This document shows positions 1 to 7,087 of a DNA stretch of 9,677 bases, piece by piece. Each line of letters starts with the position of its first letter. The first letter of the stretch is position 1. The position numbers and the translations under genes were made by a program. The notes beneath the pieces are model-generated. The model made no database searches, was not told where the DNA came from, and was given only the letters and a program-made list of their open reading frames with translations. The DNA is from Planctomycetaceae bacterium (GTDB lineage Bacteria > Planctomycetota > Planctomycetia > Planctomycetales > Planctomycetaceae). The stretch spans positions 1 through 9,677 of the forward strand of contig CANHVD010000181.1 of assembly GCA_947463775.1 (NCBI GenBank), written 5' to 3'.

Positions 1-134
1 ACACGTCGAAGCAGATCGTGCAGTGAACCGACACGATTCTCGAGGAACACGATAAACTGCCGCAGACACGGCCAATCTCTCCCACGCGTGGTGACTGGCG
101 GGAGAAGCGAATCGTCTCCGAATCCTGAACTCAT
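1..134 (-). CDS. ACT-domain protein, N-terminal part (runs off the left edge)
   Basis: Reading leftward from the ATG at 134-132 gives 44 uninterrupted codons up to the window edge. After a polar start, residues 21-44 read WPCLRQFIVFLENRVGSLHD and on. This is the first strand and helix pattern of an ACT domain: a beta strand, then an N-R-x-G-x-L turn, where small ligands such as amino acids bind in known ACT proteins. A GGGAG ribosome binding site lies 9 nt upstream (148-144). The gene follows lptB on the same strand after 69 bp, so it may be the last visible member of that cluster. Planctomycete proteins of this kind are, from memory, often labelled acetolactate synthase-like, but only the ACT start is visible and no enzyme activity can be assigned. 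The rest of the gene is outside the window. Confidence 0.72.
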   Translation of the reverse strand, partial: MSSGFGDDSLLPPVTTRGRDWPCLRQFIVFLENRVGSLHDLLRR

Positions 135-143
135 GAACCTATT

Positions 144-148
144 CTCCC
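144..148 (-). promoter_or_regulatory. Ribosome binding site of the ACT-domain gene
   Basis: On the minus strand these bases read GGGAG and stand 9 nt before the ATG at 134. This supports that ATG as a real start even though the gene is cut by the window edge. Confidence 0.55.
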
Positions 149-203
149 ACATCCAAAGTCAGATGTCGTTCAGGCACAGTGGTGTGCCGAGTTGTTAGTT
201 TCC

Positions 204-971
204 TCAGGCACTCTTTTTAAGAAACGATTCTCGTCCGTCAATAATTGAACTGGCGTCGAATCGTTTGCCAAAGTACCGAGCAATCGCATTGGGATCACTG
301 AGCACCGTTTCTGCACTGCCGGACACTAAAACCTGGCCGTCACAGATAATGTAGCTGCGGTCCGTGATGGTCAGAGTTTCGCGTTCACGATGGTCCGTGA
401 GCAGAATCGAGATACCGCGTTCCTTCAGCCCTTTGATGATGTCCTGAATGCTGTGAATCGTGACGGGGTCGATCCCGGTAAAGGGTTCGTCCAGCAGAAT
501 GATTTGAGGATCGCTGGCCAGAGCCCGCGCGATCTCAAGACGGCGACGTTCTCCACCAGACAGTGATCCGGATCGTTGAGCCCGTTTTTCCCAAAGGCCA
601 AATTCGCCCAACAACTGCTCGATGCGAGCGTCGCATTGCTTTTTGTCGAGTCCTCGATATTCCAGGATCGCGAGGATGTTTTGAGCAACCGAGAGCTTGG
701 AAAAGATACTCGTATCCTGCGGCAGATAGCCGAGACCAAAACGAGCACGCTCAAACATTGGCCACGAGGTGACATCTTCACCACGCAGGATGACGCGTCC
801 TTCTGTCGGAGCAATCAGGCCACAAGCCATGCGAAAACTGGTACTCTTGCCGGCACCGTTCGGTCCCAGAAGCCCGACGATTTCTCCTTCGTCGACGTAG
901 AAGCTCACACCATCCACAGCACGCTTGCCGGGATAGTCTTTTACGAGTCCTTCGCATTGCAGCAACGCCAT
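204..971 (-). CDS. lptB: LPS export ABC transporter ATP-binding protein LptB
   Basis: This is the cytoplasmic ATPase that powers lipopolysaccharide extraction from the inner membrane by the LptBFGC complex. The 255-residue product has a full ABC set: Walker A GPNGAGKS (36-43), Q-loop Gln85, signature LSGGE (137-141), Walker B ILLDE with catalytic Glu162, and switch His194 in TDHRERETL. It lines up without gaps with E. coli LptB through the Q-loop. Phe90, which docks on LptF/LptG in E. coli, is kept, while the next residue is Ser rather than Arg. The stretches LSGGERRRLEIARALA and DHxxRETL are characteristic of LptB among ABC ATPases. A tail of about 15 residues extends beyond the usual end. 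An AGAAGGA site lies 7 nt before the ATG. It sits downstream of two signal peptidase genes; no lptF, lptG, lptA or lptC is in view. A general ABC ATPase is the alternative, but unlikely. Confidence 0.93.
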   Translation of the reverse strand: MALLQCEGLVKDYPGKRAVDGVSFYVDEGEIVGLLGPNGAGKSTSFRMACGLIAPTEGRVILRGEDVTSWPMFERARFGLGYLPQDTSIFSKLSVAQNILAILEYRGLDKKQCDARIEQLLGEFGLWEKRAQRSGSLSGGERRRLEIARALASDPQIILLDEPFTGIDPVTIHSIQDIIKGLKERGISILLTDHRERETLTITDRSYIICDGQVLVSGSAETVLSDPNAIARYFGKRFDASSIIDGRESFLKKSA

Positions 972-978
972 CGGAGAA

Positions 979-985
979 TCCTTCT
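979..985 (-). promoter_or_regulatory. Ribosome binding site of lptB
   Basis: The minus strand reads AGAAGGA here, 7 nt before the ATG at 971. It sits inside a short palindrome (GAGAA-GGA-TTCTC), so it could be partly hidden in a small hairpin; whether that matters is not known. Confidence 0.6.
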
Positions 986-1022
986 CACGGGCAAACTATC
1001 TTTTGCACGGCAGGAATTAAGG

Positions 1023-1050
1023 CCGAGTGTTCGAGGGATACATCACTCGG
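1023..1050 (-). other. Stem-loop in the leader of lptB
   Basis: CCGAGTG (1023-1029) and CACTCGG (1044-1050) form a perfect 7-bp stem with a 14-nt loop, in the 158-bp gap between peptidase B and lptB. No T run follows it on either strand. It may be a leader structure or chance pairing. Confidence 0.3.
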
Positions 1051-1079
1051 AACATTGCCTCAATGGTGACCGCGCACAG

Positions 1080-1112
1080 AAAAAGCTCAATGGGCGATAT
1101 TTTGCTCGCCCG
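1080..1112 (-). terminator. Weak terminator- or attenuator-like hairpin between signal peptidase B and lptB
   Basis: On the minus strand, just after the stop codon of peptidase B, GGGCGA and TCGCCC pair across an 8-nt loop (1112-1107 with 1098-1093). A run of six T lies at 1085-1080, 7 nt after the stem. The stem is short and the gap to the T run is longer than in a standard intrinsic terminator, so partial termination or mere chance are both possible. Confidence 0.3.
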
Positions 1113-1129
1113 GAATACTGGACGGGAGT

Positions 1130-2980
1130 TTAACGAATCCGTTTCATTCTGGAAAGATTGGGATAAAAGGGCACTGAGTACAGTGGGTAGTCGACATCCA
1201 CAAGCTGCGTTTTTCCATTCACCGACTGCACCATTTTGTGCTTCAGAACCGTGTAACCTTTGCCGTCATTCATAAAGGGAATCCCGTGCGGCCAAAAGAT
1301 GCACAGAGCTTCGCCGATGAGATCTTTCTCACGCACCGCATAGCGATGACTGTTCACGCCTCGCGTCGGCCGACTGTAATGGTCGAAAAGCCGACTATCC
1401 TTGCTCTTGGGTGAGTTATCCCCAAACATCAGATACTCGTCATCGTTCAACACGTAAAGCATATGCTCGCCGGATCGCTGTTCCTGCTCCAGCAACATGG
1501 ACTCATAGTTCTGCCCGTAGGCTTCTGGTGCATCCAGATTGCGAACCAGATCTCCTTCGTTGCTGACTTCCTTCTCCATATAGCCGTTCGGTGAGCCTGG
1601 CCCAACCACTCGCAGAATCTCATTCCGGTAATAGATATCGCGACGAATCTTCAGATCAGAAACAGTCGCTTTCAAGCCACTGGATGCTATTCCGACTGGA
1701 GCCACATCGCGATACGAAGGAAAGTTCAGATCGTAGTGCGAGAGATGTGCTTTTTTGCCAAGAGGAATCAGATCACCGTCGACCCACAGGCACAATCGAT
1801 CGTCCACATTGGCAAACGCAATCTCGTAGCTGCCGGGCCCCTGAATGCCCGTTTCCACACTGGCGATCGATTCTTCGACGGAAGCAACAGACTCATCCCG
1901 ATCACGGCGCACGACCATCACTTCGGCGGTACCCGACTGAGGATTGATCACACAGCGAGCCGTCCGAAGTCCTTCAACCAATTCCACAGTAAACTGGCCG
2001 TCAGCAGTGACGGTATCGATCGTCACATTGAACTCAAGGGTCAGATCGTTGACCCAGTAGATCTCGTCGTCATCATCATTGAACGCACAGAAATCCGCGA
2101 TCAACTGCGCACTAAACGGGCTCTTTTCTTCAGTGCCAGAACGGACTTCGTACCATGCCTGAGCGCTTGGCACGAGATGTCGATAACGCAGCCAGTGCTG
2201 TGTTTTTCCGCTCGAATCAACGGTGTAGGTCCGATTCTCTGCGTCCGGAACCCACGCATTTTCTGTGCGAGGCCATCCGCCCACCGTCTTGTCACTTTCC
2301 AAAAGCTGCGCCGGAGCCCAGCGTTCGGGAATACCGGCCGCCAACAGTTCACGTGCCGGATAGTTGTCATCGTAGACCAGCAGCTGAATATCACGCTGCT
2401 TCTCGGCATCCTCTTTGAACTGAACATCCCACGGGTCGGATTCCGTTTTGCGAGTCTGGATGTCGCCCTGACGAATTCTTACCGTTTCACCCGGCAACCC
2501 AACCAATCGTTTGATGTAGTTCACGTGCGGCTCTTCAGGATTCTTGAAGACGACCACATCGAAGCGGCGATAGTTCAGCACCTGCTTATTGACGACAATT
2601 CGATCGCCATTAAAAACCGGCGCACTGAGAATCTCGTTGCGATGACGGCAGTTTGGACAACGTGATTGATCAACACGCTGATCAGGATTCAGCACTCCGG
2701 ACTCCTGATCAATCTCCTGACTCGCGCCGACTGTGTAATCCAGTCCGCAACCTTCACATTTGACTTCCTTGTGGCGACCATACAACGTCGGCGCCATAGA
2801 GCCAGTCGGAATCACGAAGGCTTCAGCTTCGAAGGTCTTGAACACAAAAGCCAGGATAAACGCGATCGCAACTGCTTCCACAGTCTCCCGAGTTCCCTCC
2901 TGAGACTGCCGTTTAGCCGCAGGGCTCTTTGTTCCCTGACCGGCTGCTGAGCCGTCCTGTTTCTTTCCGAACAAGTTCAT
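1130..2980 (-). CDS. Signal peptidase I paralogue B with inserted zinc-ribbon-like and LamG-like segments
   Basis: A membrane-bound serine protease of the type I signal peptidase family (S26), which cuts signal peptides from exported proteins outside the inner membrane. From the ATG at 2980 it is 616 residues. One membrane helix lies at about 34-50. Catalytic Ser61 is in TGSMAPTL, box C is GDRIVVNK (125-132), catalytic Lys157 is in YIKRLVGLPGE, and the last box is GDNSPKSKDSR (520-530). E. coli LepB has 324 residues, so this is about twice that size. The extra length is in two places: a CxxC...CxxC module (Cys75, 78, 108, 111) between the serine and box C, and some 360 residues between the lysine and last boxes, with a beta-rich LamG-like part at about 300-450. 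The reading frame stays open to 3145, but those 55 extra residues are polar, resemble no peptidase, and would overlap paralogue A. The chosen start has no strong ribosome binding site. Confidence 0.9.
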   Translation of the reverse strand: MNLFGKKQDGSAAGQGTKSPAAKRQSQEGTRETVEAVAIAFILAFVFKTFEAEAFVIPTGSMAPTLYGRHKEVKCEGCGLDYTVGASQEIDQESGVLNPDQRVDQSRCPNCRHRNEILSAPVFNGDRIVVNKQVLNYRRFDVVVFKNPEEPHVNYIKRLVGLPGETVRIRQGDIQTRKTESDPWDVQFKEDAEKQRDIQLLVYDDNYPARELLAAGIPERWAPAQLLESDKTVGGWPRTENAWVPDAENRTYTVDSSGKTQHWLRYRHLVPSAQAWYEVRSGTEEKSPFSAQLIADFCAFNDDDDEIYWVNDLTLEFNVTIDTVTADGQFTVELVEGLRTARCVINPQSGTAEVMVVRRDRDESVASVEESIASVETGIQGPGSYEIAFANVDDRLCLWVDGDLIPLGKKAHLSHYDLNFPSYRDVAPVGIASSGLKATVSDLKIRRDIYYRNEILRVVGPGSPNGYMEKEVSNEGDLVRNLDAPEAYGQNYESMLLEQEQRSGEHMLYVLNDDEYLMFGDNSPKSKDSRLFDHYSRPTRGVNSHRYAVREKDLIGEALCIFWPHGIPFMNDGKGYTVLKHKMVQSVNGKTQLVDVDYPLYSVPFYPNLSRMKRIR

Positions 2981-3083
2981 ATCGAAATCTTCTGAGAGGT
3001 AGTGCGTTGTCAAACTCAACGACGAAATCCGCCGAACCAGAAAATGGTCATTCGTGGAGACCGGCCGTTTCCAGGCAAATTCC

Positions 3084-4826
3084 TTAGCGAATGTAACGGA
3101 TTCGTGACATTTCCGGTACTCGAATCGGCCACTGGCGTCCACCAAATTGCAGGACGGCCGGACGGGAGGGCAGATGAACCAGGAATGGCTTTCCGATCAG
3201 CATTCTGTGCGGCACACAGGGATTCAGCCAGTTTCGGCTGTCAGAAGAAACCGGACTATTGTCTCCCTGCACAAAGTACGACTGCTCCGGAACAACATAG
3301 TCCGAATCGATCGCATTCTTGCGGCGAGCCGGCGTGTAGAACACATCGCGGAACATTTCTAAAGACTCAATCCGAACTTCAGCCCCCTTAACTCCTATAG
3401 CCCAGCGTTTCTGCTGCTCCCAGCGAAGAGAAATCTCGGCCGCTTTCTTCGCATCCATCTTTTGCCCGGCAATGGTCGAAACACTGGCCTCCAGAGCCTG
3501 CTCGGTCGTCATCTCCGTGCCCACTCCAAGTGGTTCAAAACACTGCTGACCATTAATCCCAACAATAACCTGCCGATCAAAATTCGAAACTTCCAGAACC
3601 AGAGAAGCCGAGCCATCCGACGTTGATGGCCATGGGACTCGGCCTTCTCGAATGATCGATTGATCATCCAGAGACACCAGTGCAACATTCAGCGAGCCCT
3701 CGCCATCCGGCTCCAGTCGCAGCTCGAACGTGAAGGCCTCAACAGGAACATGGACGCAAATCTCTTCGGGCGTTTGCTTCCAGGACAACTCCGCCTTCAA
3801 CATCAGGTCGCCGACAACATACTCCGGAGACGACACCATCGCATTGTACCCGTACCGATCTGTCACAGGGGCTAGATGAGACAGTGCCGCCAAGCGATAA
3901 ACCGCGTCGCGAAACTCGTCGGTCGTCGCATGAGCAATCATGTCTTTCTGAAGATCTTCCGGCATGACTCCTTCGCAACGTAAAACTTCCCGAGTTCTGT
4001 CGTAGTCAAGGCGACTGCTCCATGCGACGGACAGCGAATCAAACCGAGCCACATAGGTGTCCCAGTCTTTGCCACCGGTGGCTGCAGCCAGAGGCGTCTC
4101 CGCCACATGATGCCCTCCGAACCATCGCCAGTTTCGAAACCGCAGCCATTGCATTTCCACGGATGAATCCAGTTGCAGTTTTTCTCCACCAGCCTTCCAG
4201 CCATCATCCAGTTCCCATGGCATCTGCCAGTCTTCCGAATGAGCAAGGTTGCTGAGCGTACTCACGGGAATTCTCATCCATTGCTGCTGACGATAGTCCT
4301 TGCGCGCAATCTTGCCGTTGATGTAGACATCGCCGTTGATGATACGAATTCGATCTCCCGGCAAACCGACAACCCGTTTCACATACGCTTCACCGGGCGA
4401 CGCGGGATTGCGAAACACAATCGTCTCCCAGCGTTTCGGAGGACGCAGATCGTAGACATGCTTTTGCACCAGCAATTGATCGCCGTGGCTATTGGGAACT
4501 CCCGACACATCAATGTTAATTTGTCCGCAGTTCGGACAAGTCGCATAGCGCCGCGCGCCGTCTGGCTCCTGAATTGAGCCTGCGGTGGCACCCGCCGAAT
4601 CATCAAAAGAAACGCCGAAAGCGAAATCGTACTGACACTCCGGACATTGAACACGGCGATGAAATCCCAACAAGCCCGGGGCCATGGAACCGGTCGAGAT
4701 CAGATACCCTTCCAGCACAAACTCGCGCAACACGATAACGGCCATCACAAAGCAAATGGCGAGATCAATTGCACTTCGCAACCAGCGCTGGTCAAATGGA
4801 TCGTCATGGGAAATTCGGCGGGACAT
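3084..4826 (-). CDS. Signal peptidase I paralogue A with inserted zinc-ribbon-like and LamG-like segments
   Basis: A second type I signal peptidase (S26 family), 580 residues from the ATG at 4826, directly upstream of paralogue B with a 103-bp gap. It has one membrane helix (about 20-36), catalytic Ser47 in STGSMAPGL, a box C equivalent GDQLLVQK (115-122), catalytic Lys150 in YVKRVVGLPGD, and the last box GDNSPVSSDSR (521-531). Cys61, 64, 97 and 100 form the same CxxC...CxxC insert as in B. About 370 residues separate Lys150 from the last box, against roughly 130 in E. coli LepB. The end of this insert (about 335-497) is beta-rich and matches B in pattern, for example ESLEMFRDVFY against SDLKIRRDIYY. 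Both proteins end in a similar R-I-R tail. The frame is open to 4961, but the added residues are not peptidase-like and would cross into the divergent gene's start region. No clear ribosome binding site precedes the chosen ATG. Confidence 0.9.
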   Translation of the reverse strand: MSRRISHDDPFDQRWLRSAIDLAICFVMAVIVLREFVLEGYLISTGSMAPGLLGFHRRVQCPECQYDFAFGVSFDDSAGATAGSIQEPDGARRYATCPNCGQINIDVSGVPNSHGDQLLVQKHVYDLRPPKRWETIVFRNPASPGEAYVKRVVGLPGDRIRIINGDVYINGKIARKDYRQQQWMRIPVSTLSNLAHSEDWQMPWELDDGWKAGGEKLQLDSSVEMQWLRFRNWRWFGGHHVAETPLAAATGGKDWDTYVARFDSLSVAWSSRLDYDRTREVLRCEGVMPEDLQKDMIAHATTDEFRDAVYRLAALSHLAPVTDRYGYNAMVSSPEYVVGDLMLKAELSWKQTPEEICVHVPVEAFTFELRLEPDGEGSLNVALVSLDDQSIIREGRVPWPSTSDGSASLVLEVSNFDRQVIVGINGQQCFEPLGVGTEMTTEQALEASVSTIAGQKMDAKKAAEISLRWEQQKRWAIGVKGAEVRIESLEMFRDVFYTPARRKNAIDSDYVVPEQSYFVQGDNSPVSSDSRNWLNPCVPHRMLIGKPFLVHLPSRPAVLQFGGRQWPIRVPEMSRIRYIR

Positions 4827-4899
4827 AACCGCACGATAACGAATCCGGCCAAATGCGGAAATTCGCTTTTCCCCAAAGCCCCACGAAGGAGTAAACACC
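4827..4899. promoter_or_regulatory. Divergent intergenic region, probable back-to-back promoters
   Basis: These 73 bp separate the start of signal peptidase A (leftward) from the start of the SUMF1-fold gene (rightward). Any promoters for both units should lie here or within the gene starts. No convincing -35/-10 pair was found by eye, so the call rests on gene layout. Confidence 0.4.
4886..4891 (+). promoter_or_regulatory. Ribosome binding site that decides the GTG start at 4900
   Basis: AAGGAG stands 8 nt before the GTG at 4900 and 14 nt before the in-frame ATG at 4906. The spacing favours the GTG start. Confidence 0.65.
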
Positions 4900-5790
4900 G
4901 TGAAAATGTTGGTTTTCAGACGTATTCTGGCTCTTCTCGTTGCCCTGATTACGGGAAGCATCGCGGTTGACGGGATCTGTGGAAGTCCTCAGGAAGCCGC
5001 CGTAAAAAAGCCCTCCGCGGCTGCCATCCTGAAGTTGTTTGTCGAAGAATGCGTGCTGATCACCCCGGGAACTGAGCCATTTCCGAAGAGCTTTCAAATG
5101 GGCGGACCAATCGACGGCCCGCTTGCAGTGGCGGCCCGGGATGTCGAAATGAAGACCAGCTTCCGAATCTCGCGCTACGAGGTGACTCAGGAGCTGTATC
5201 ATGCCGTCACCGGGATCAATCCAAGTCGCTGGAAGGGCCAGCGGAACTCAGTGGAAATGGTCTCATTCCTGGATGCTCAACAATTCTGCGCAAGACTCAC
5301 ACTCCTGTTGCGAAACGAAAAGCTGCTGACAGACAAAGAGCTTGTGCGTCTGCCAACAGAAGCCGAATGGGAATACTGTTGCCGCGCCGGGACGAGCACT
5401 CCGTTCAGCTTTGGCGATTCAGCAACCGCCGAAGGTGATCAGGAAAACATCGCCAGCATTCTGAATGAGTACGGATGGCATACAGGTAACGCGGCCGGAA
5501 ACGATCCTGTCGTGGGTGCCCTGAAGCCAAATCCGTGGGGACTTTACGATGTGCATGGATATCTTTGGGAGTATGTTTCCGATCCGTACACAGCCCCTGC
5601 GTCTGCCTCCGATGAGCCGACGACTGCACTGAAGAACGATTCTCCGACAGCCAATGCCGCTCGCATCATCCGTGGTGGATCTTGGCGAGATCATCATTCC
5701 CAGCTGACCAGCCATTCACGGATGTTGATTCCTGCCTATGCGGGCAGTGATGCCATTGGTTTCCGCTGCGTGATCGAAACGCTGCCATGA
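4900..5790 (+). CDS. Secreted SUMF1/FGE-fold protein (not a canonical formylglycine-generating enzyme)
   Basis: The 296-residue product starts with a signal peptide (RR followed by a hydrophobic core at about 9-23), so it is likely exported. Residues 50-292 show the SUMF1 (FGE-sulfatase) fold landmarks: FQMGG (66-70), SRYEVTQELYHAVTG (91-105), LPTEAEWEYCCRAG (151-164), NPWGLYDVHGYLWEY (211-225), IIRGGSW (256-262) and GFRC (287-290). True FGEs oxidise a sulfatase cysteine using two cysteines shortly after RGGSW; here that segment is RDHHSQLTSHSR with no cysteine. The usual G-N-x-W-E-W also reads GYLWEY, so a residue often used for calcium binding is changed. The fold is therefore clear, but FGE activity is unlikely; many bacterial SUMF1 proteins have other or unknown roles. 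No sulfatase gene lies in the window. The start is GTG with a good ribosome binding site. Confidence 0.88.
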   Translation: MKMLVFRRILALLVALITGSIAVDGICGSPQEAAVKKPSAAAILKLFVEECVLITPGTEPFPKSFQMGGPIDGPLAVAARDVEMKTSFRISRYEVTQELYHAVTGINPSRWKGQRNSVEMVSFLDAQQFCARLTLLLRNEKLLTDKELVRLPTEAEWEYCCRAGTSTPFSFGDSATAEGDQENIASILNEYGWHTGNAAGNDPVVGALKPNPWGLYDVHGYLWEYVSDPYTAPASASDEPTTALKNDSPTANAARIIRGGSWRDHHSQLTSHSRMLIPAYAGSDAIGFRCVIETLP

Positions 5791-5895
5791 CCAGGAAATG
5801 ATTTCGATGCGAATGAGAGTTGCACGCTGCGTGGACTCAGGAACAACCAGAGACTCGATAAAGTATTCGTGACTCATTCACGCCCTTTGCCTGCC

Positions 5896-5900
5896 GGGAG
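5896..5900 (+). promoter_or_regulatory. Ribosome binding site of the kelch-type gene
   Basis: GGGAG lies 7 nt before the ATG at 5908. The more upstream in-frame GTG at 5869 and the in-frame GTG at 5995 have no comparable site. Confidence 0.55.
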
Positions 5901-5907
5901 AATCCCT

Positions 5908-7047
5908 ATGTCAATTCCGCATGCTCCTCAATCGGTCGCCAACATCTCTGGAGGTGCTGGTACGGATCATCCGCTGAATACCCTCCCTCTTGCAGTGAAA
6001 TCTCGCTGCTCAGCTCTGCCTAACATTCTTGCAGCACTGATTCTGTTTGTGACAGCGACTGCACAAGCCGATGAAAAGGCTCCAGCAGATGAAAAGAAGG
6101 CTGATCCGCACACGTTCAACTGGGTCAAAGTGACTGAAAAGGCGGAATGGCAGGCTCGGGATTCCAGCGGCGAAATGGTCTTCAAGGATCAGCTCTGGAT
6201 TCTTGGCGGCTGGTTTGATTCCTTTGCCGCGCCGCCTCGAGATGTCTGGAGCAGCGCTGACGGGAAGGGCTGGAAAAAAGTGGCCTCAGAAGCCCCATGG
6301 AAGTACAGCGATCTGCCGATGACCGCAACGTTCAATGATCGCATGTGGATCATGGGAGGATGGTACAACGGTCGACTTGAAGGACACGGAGCAACCAACG
6401 AGGTTTGGTCTTCCGTCGATGGCGTGCAATGGGATCTTGCGACTCCGGCTGCGGACTGGTCGCCTCGCATCGCGTCTGCAATTGTCGAGTTCAAAGGTCG
6501 CTTGTGGATTCTGGGAGGTACGGAAAACTACTATTTCGGTGATCAATCGAGCCTGAAGAACGACGTGTGGTCATCAGCCGACGGCAAGTCATGGAAGCTG
6601 GAAACCGCCAACGCTCCGTGGTCACCACGCGCCTATCATCAGGCAGTTGTTCTGAATGGCAAAATCTGGGTGATGGCCGGTGGCAATTATGTGCCCGAGT
6701 ATCAGGCGAAGAACGACGTCTGGTGTTCTGAAGACGGCGTTACCTGGGAGCAAGTGACAGAGCATGCTCCATGGTCACCACGCTTGTGGTTCTCGGCCGT
6801 GGAATATCGAGATCATCTGTGGGTCATCGGCGGCTGGTCCAACGATCCGTCTCAAAACTGGGGCGACGTGTGGTACTCGAAAGACGGTAAGGAATGGAAT
6901 CAACTGAAGTCCAACCTCACATGGAAAGAACGCCACGAACATTCCACCTACGTCTTTCAGGATAAAATCTGGGTTGCCGGCGGCCATGCGAAACCACTCA
7001 ACAGCGAAGTCTGGACGCTCGAACTTCCCAAGGATTTTGGGAAGTGA
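5908..7047 (+). CDS. Exported six-repeat kelch-type beta-propeller protein
   Basis: The 379-residue product has six similar repeats of about 50 residues (roughly 71-122, 123-175, 176-229, 230-280, 281-330, 331-379). Each carries a strand like LWILGGW, IWVMAGG or LWVIGGW, and the first five a strand like DVWSSADGKGW; the last ends NSEVWTLEL. This is the kelch/galactose-oxidase-type propeller pattern, with APWSPR linkers in blades 3-5. Before the repeats, NILAALILFVTATAQA-DEK (39-57) is a signal peptide core with a good A-x-A cleavage site. The ATG at 5908 has a ribosome binding site but leaves an unusually long run before the hydrophobic core. A GTG at 5995 would give a textbook 25-residue signal peptide but has no such site, so the start is open. 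It follows the SUMF1-fold gene by 117 bp on the same strand. No catalytic residues are recognisable; a binding or scaffold role is only an inference. Confidence 0.85.
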   Translation: MSIPHAPQSVANISGGAGTDHPLNTLPLAVKSRCSALPNILAALILFVTATAQADEKAPADEKKADPHTFNWVKVTEKAEWQARDSSGEMVFKDQLWILGGWFDSFAAPPRDVWSSADGKGWKKVASEAPWKYSDLPMTATFNDRMWIMGGWYNGRLEGHGATNEVWSSVDGVQWDLATPAADWSPRIASAIVEFKGRLWILGGTENYYFGDQSSLKNDVWSSADGKSWKLETANAPWSPRAYHQAVVLNGKIWVMAGGNYVPEYQAKNDVWCSEDGVTWEQVTEHAPWSPRLWFSAVEYRDHLWVIGGWSNDPSQNWGDVWYSKDGKEWNQLKSNLTWKERHEHSTYVFQDKIWVAGGHAKPLNSEVWTLELPKDFGK

Positions 7048-7087
7048 TCTAGAGCAGTGTAGTCGCGGCTTTCGGTAGATGGATCTC

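Noticed and set aside
576..1133. Plus-strand open frame of 185 codons
   Set aside because: It lies mostly opposite lptB, has no recognisable domain and no ribosome binding site; lptB on the other strand has full ABC motifs.
1736..2665. Plus-strand open frame of 309 codons
   Set aside because: Fully opposite signal peptidase B, which has all catalytic boxes; the plus-strand product resembles nothing.
2981..3145. 55-residue N-terminal extension of signal peptidase B
   Set aside because: The added residues are polar with no peptidase similarity and would overlap the end of paralogue A; the ATG at 2980 leads directly into a normal membrane-anchor start.
4827..4961. 45-residue N-terminal extension of signal peptidase A
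   Set aside because: It would cover the divergent intergenic region and the start of the SUMF1-fold gene, and shows no family resemblance.
4900..5790. Annotation as a true formylglycine-generating enzyme
   Set aside because: The catalytic cysteines after RGGSW are missing, so only the fold is claimed.
5869..5907. GTG at 5869 as the start of the kelch-type gene
   Set aside because: No ribosome binding site precedes it; the ATG at 5908 has GGGAG at 7 nt.
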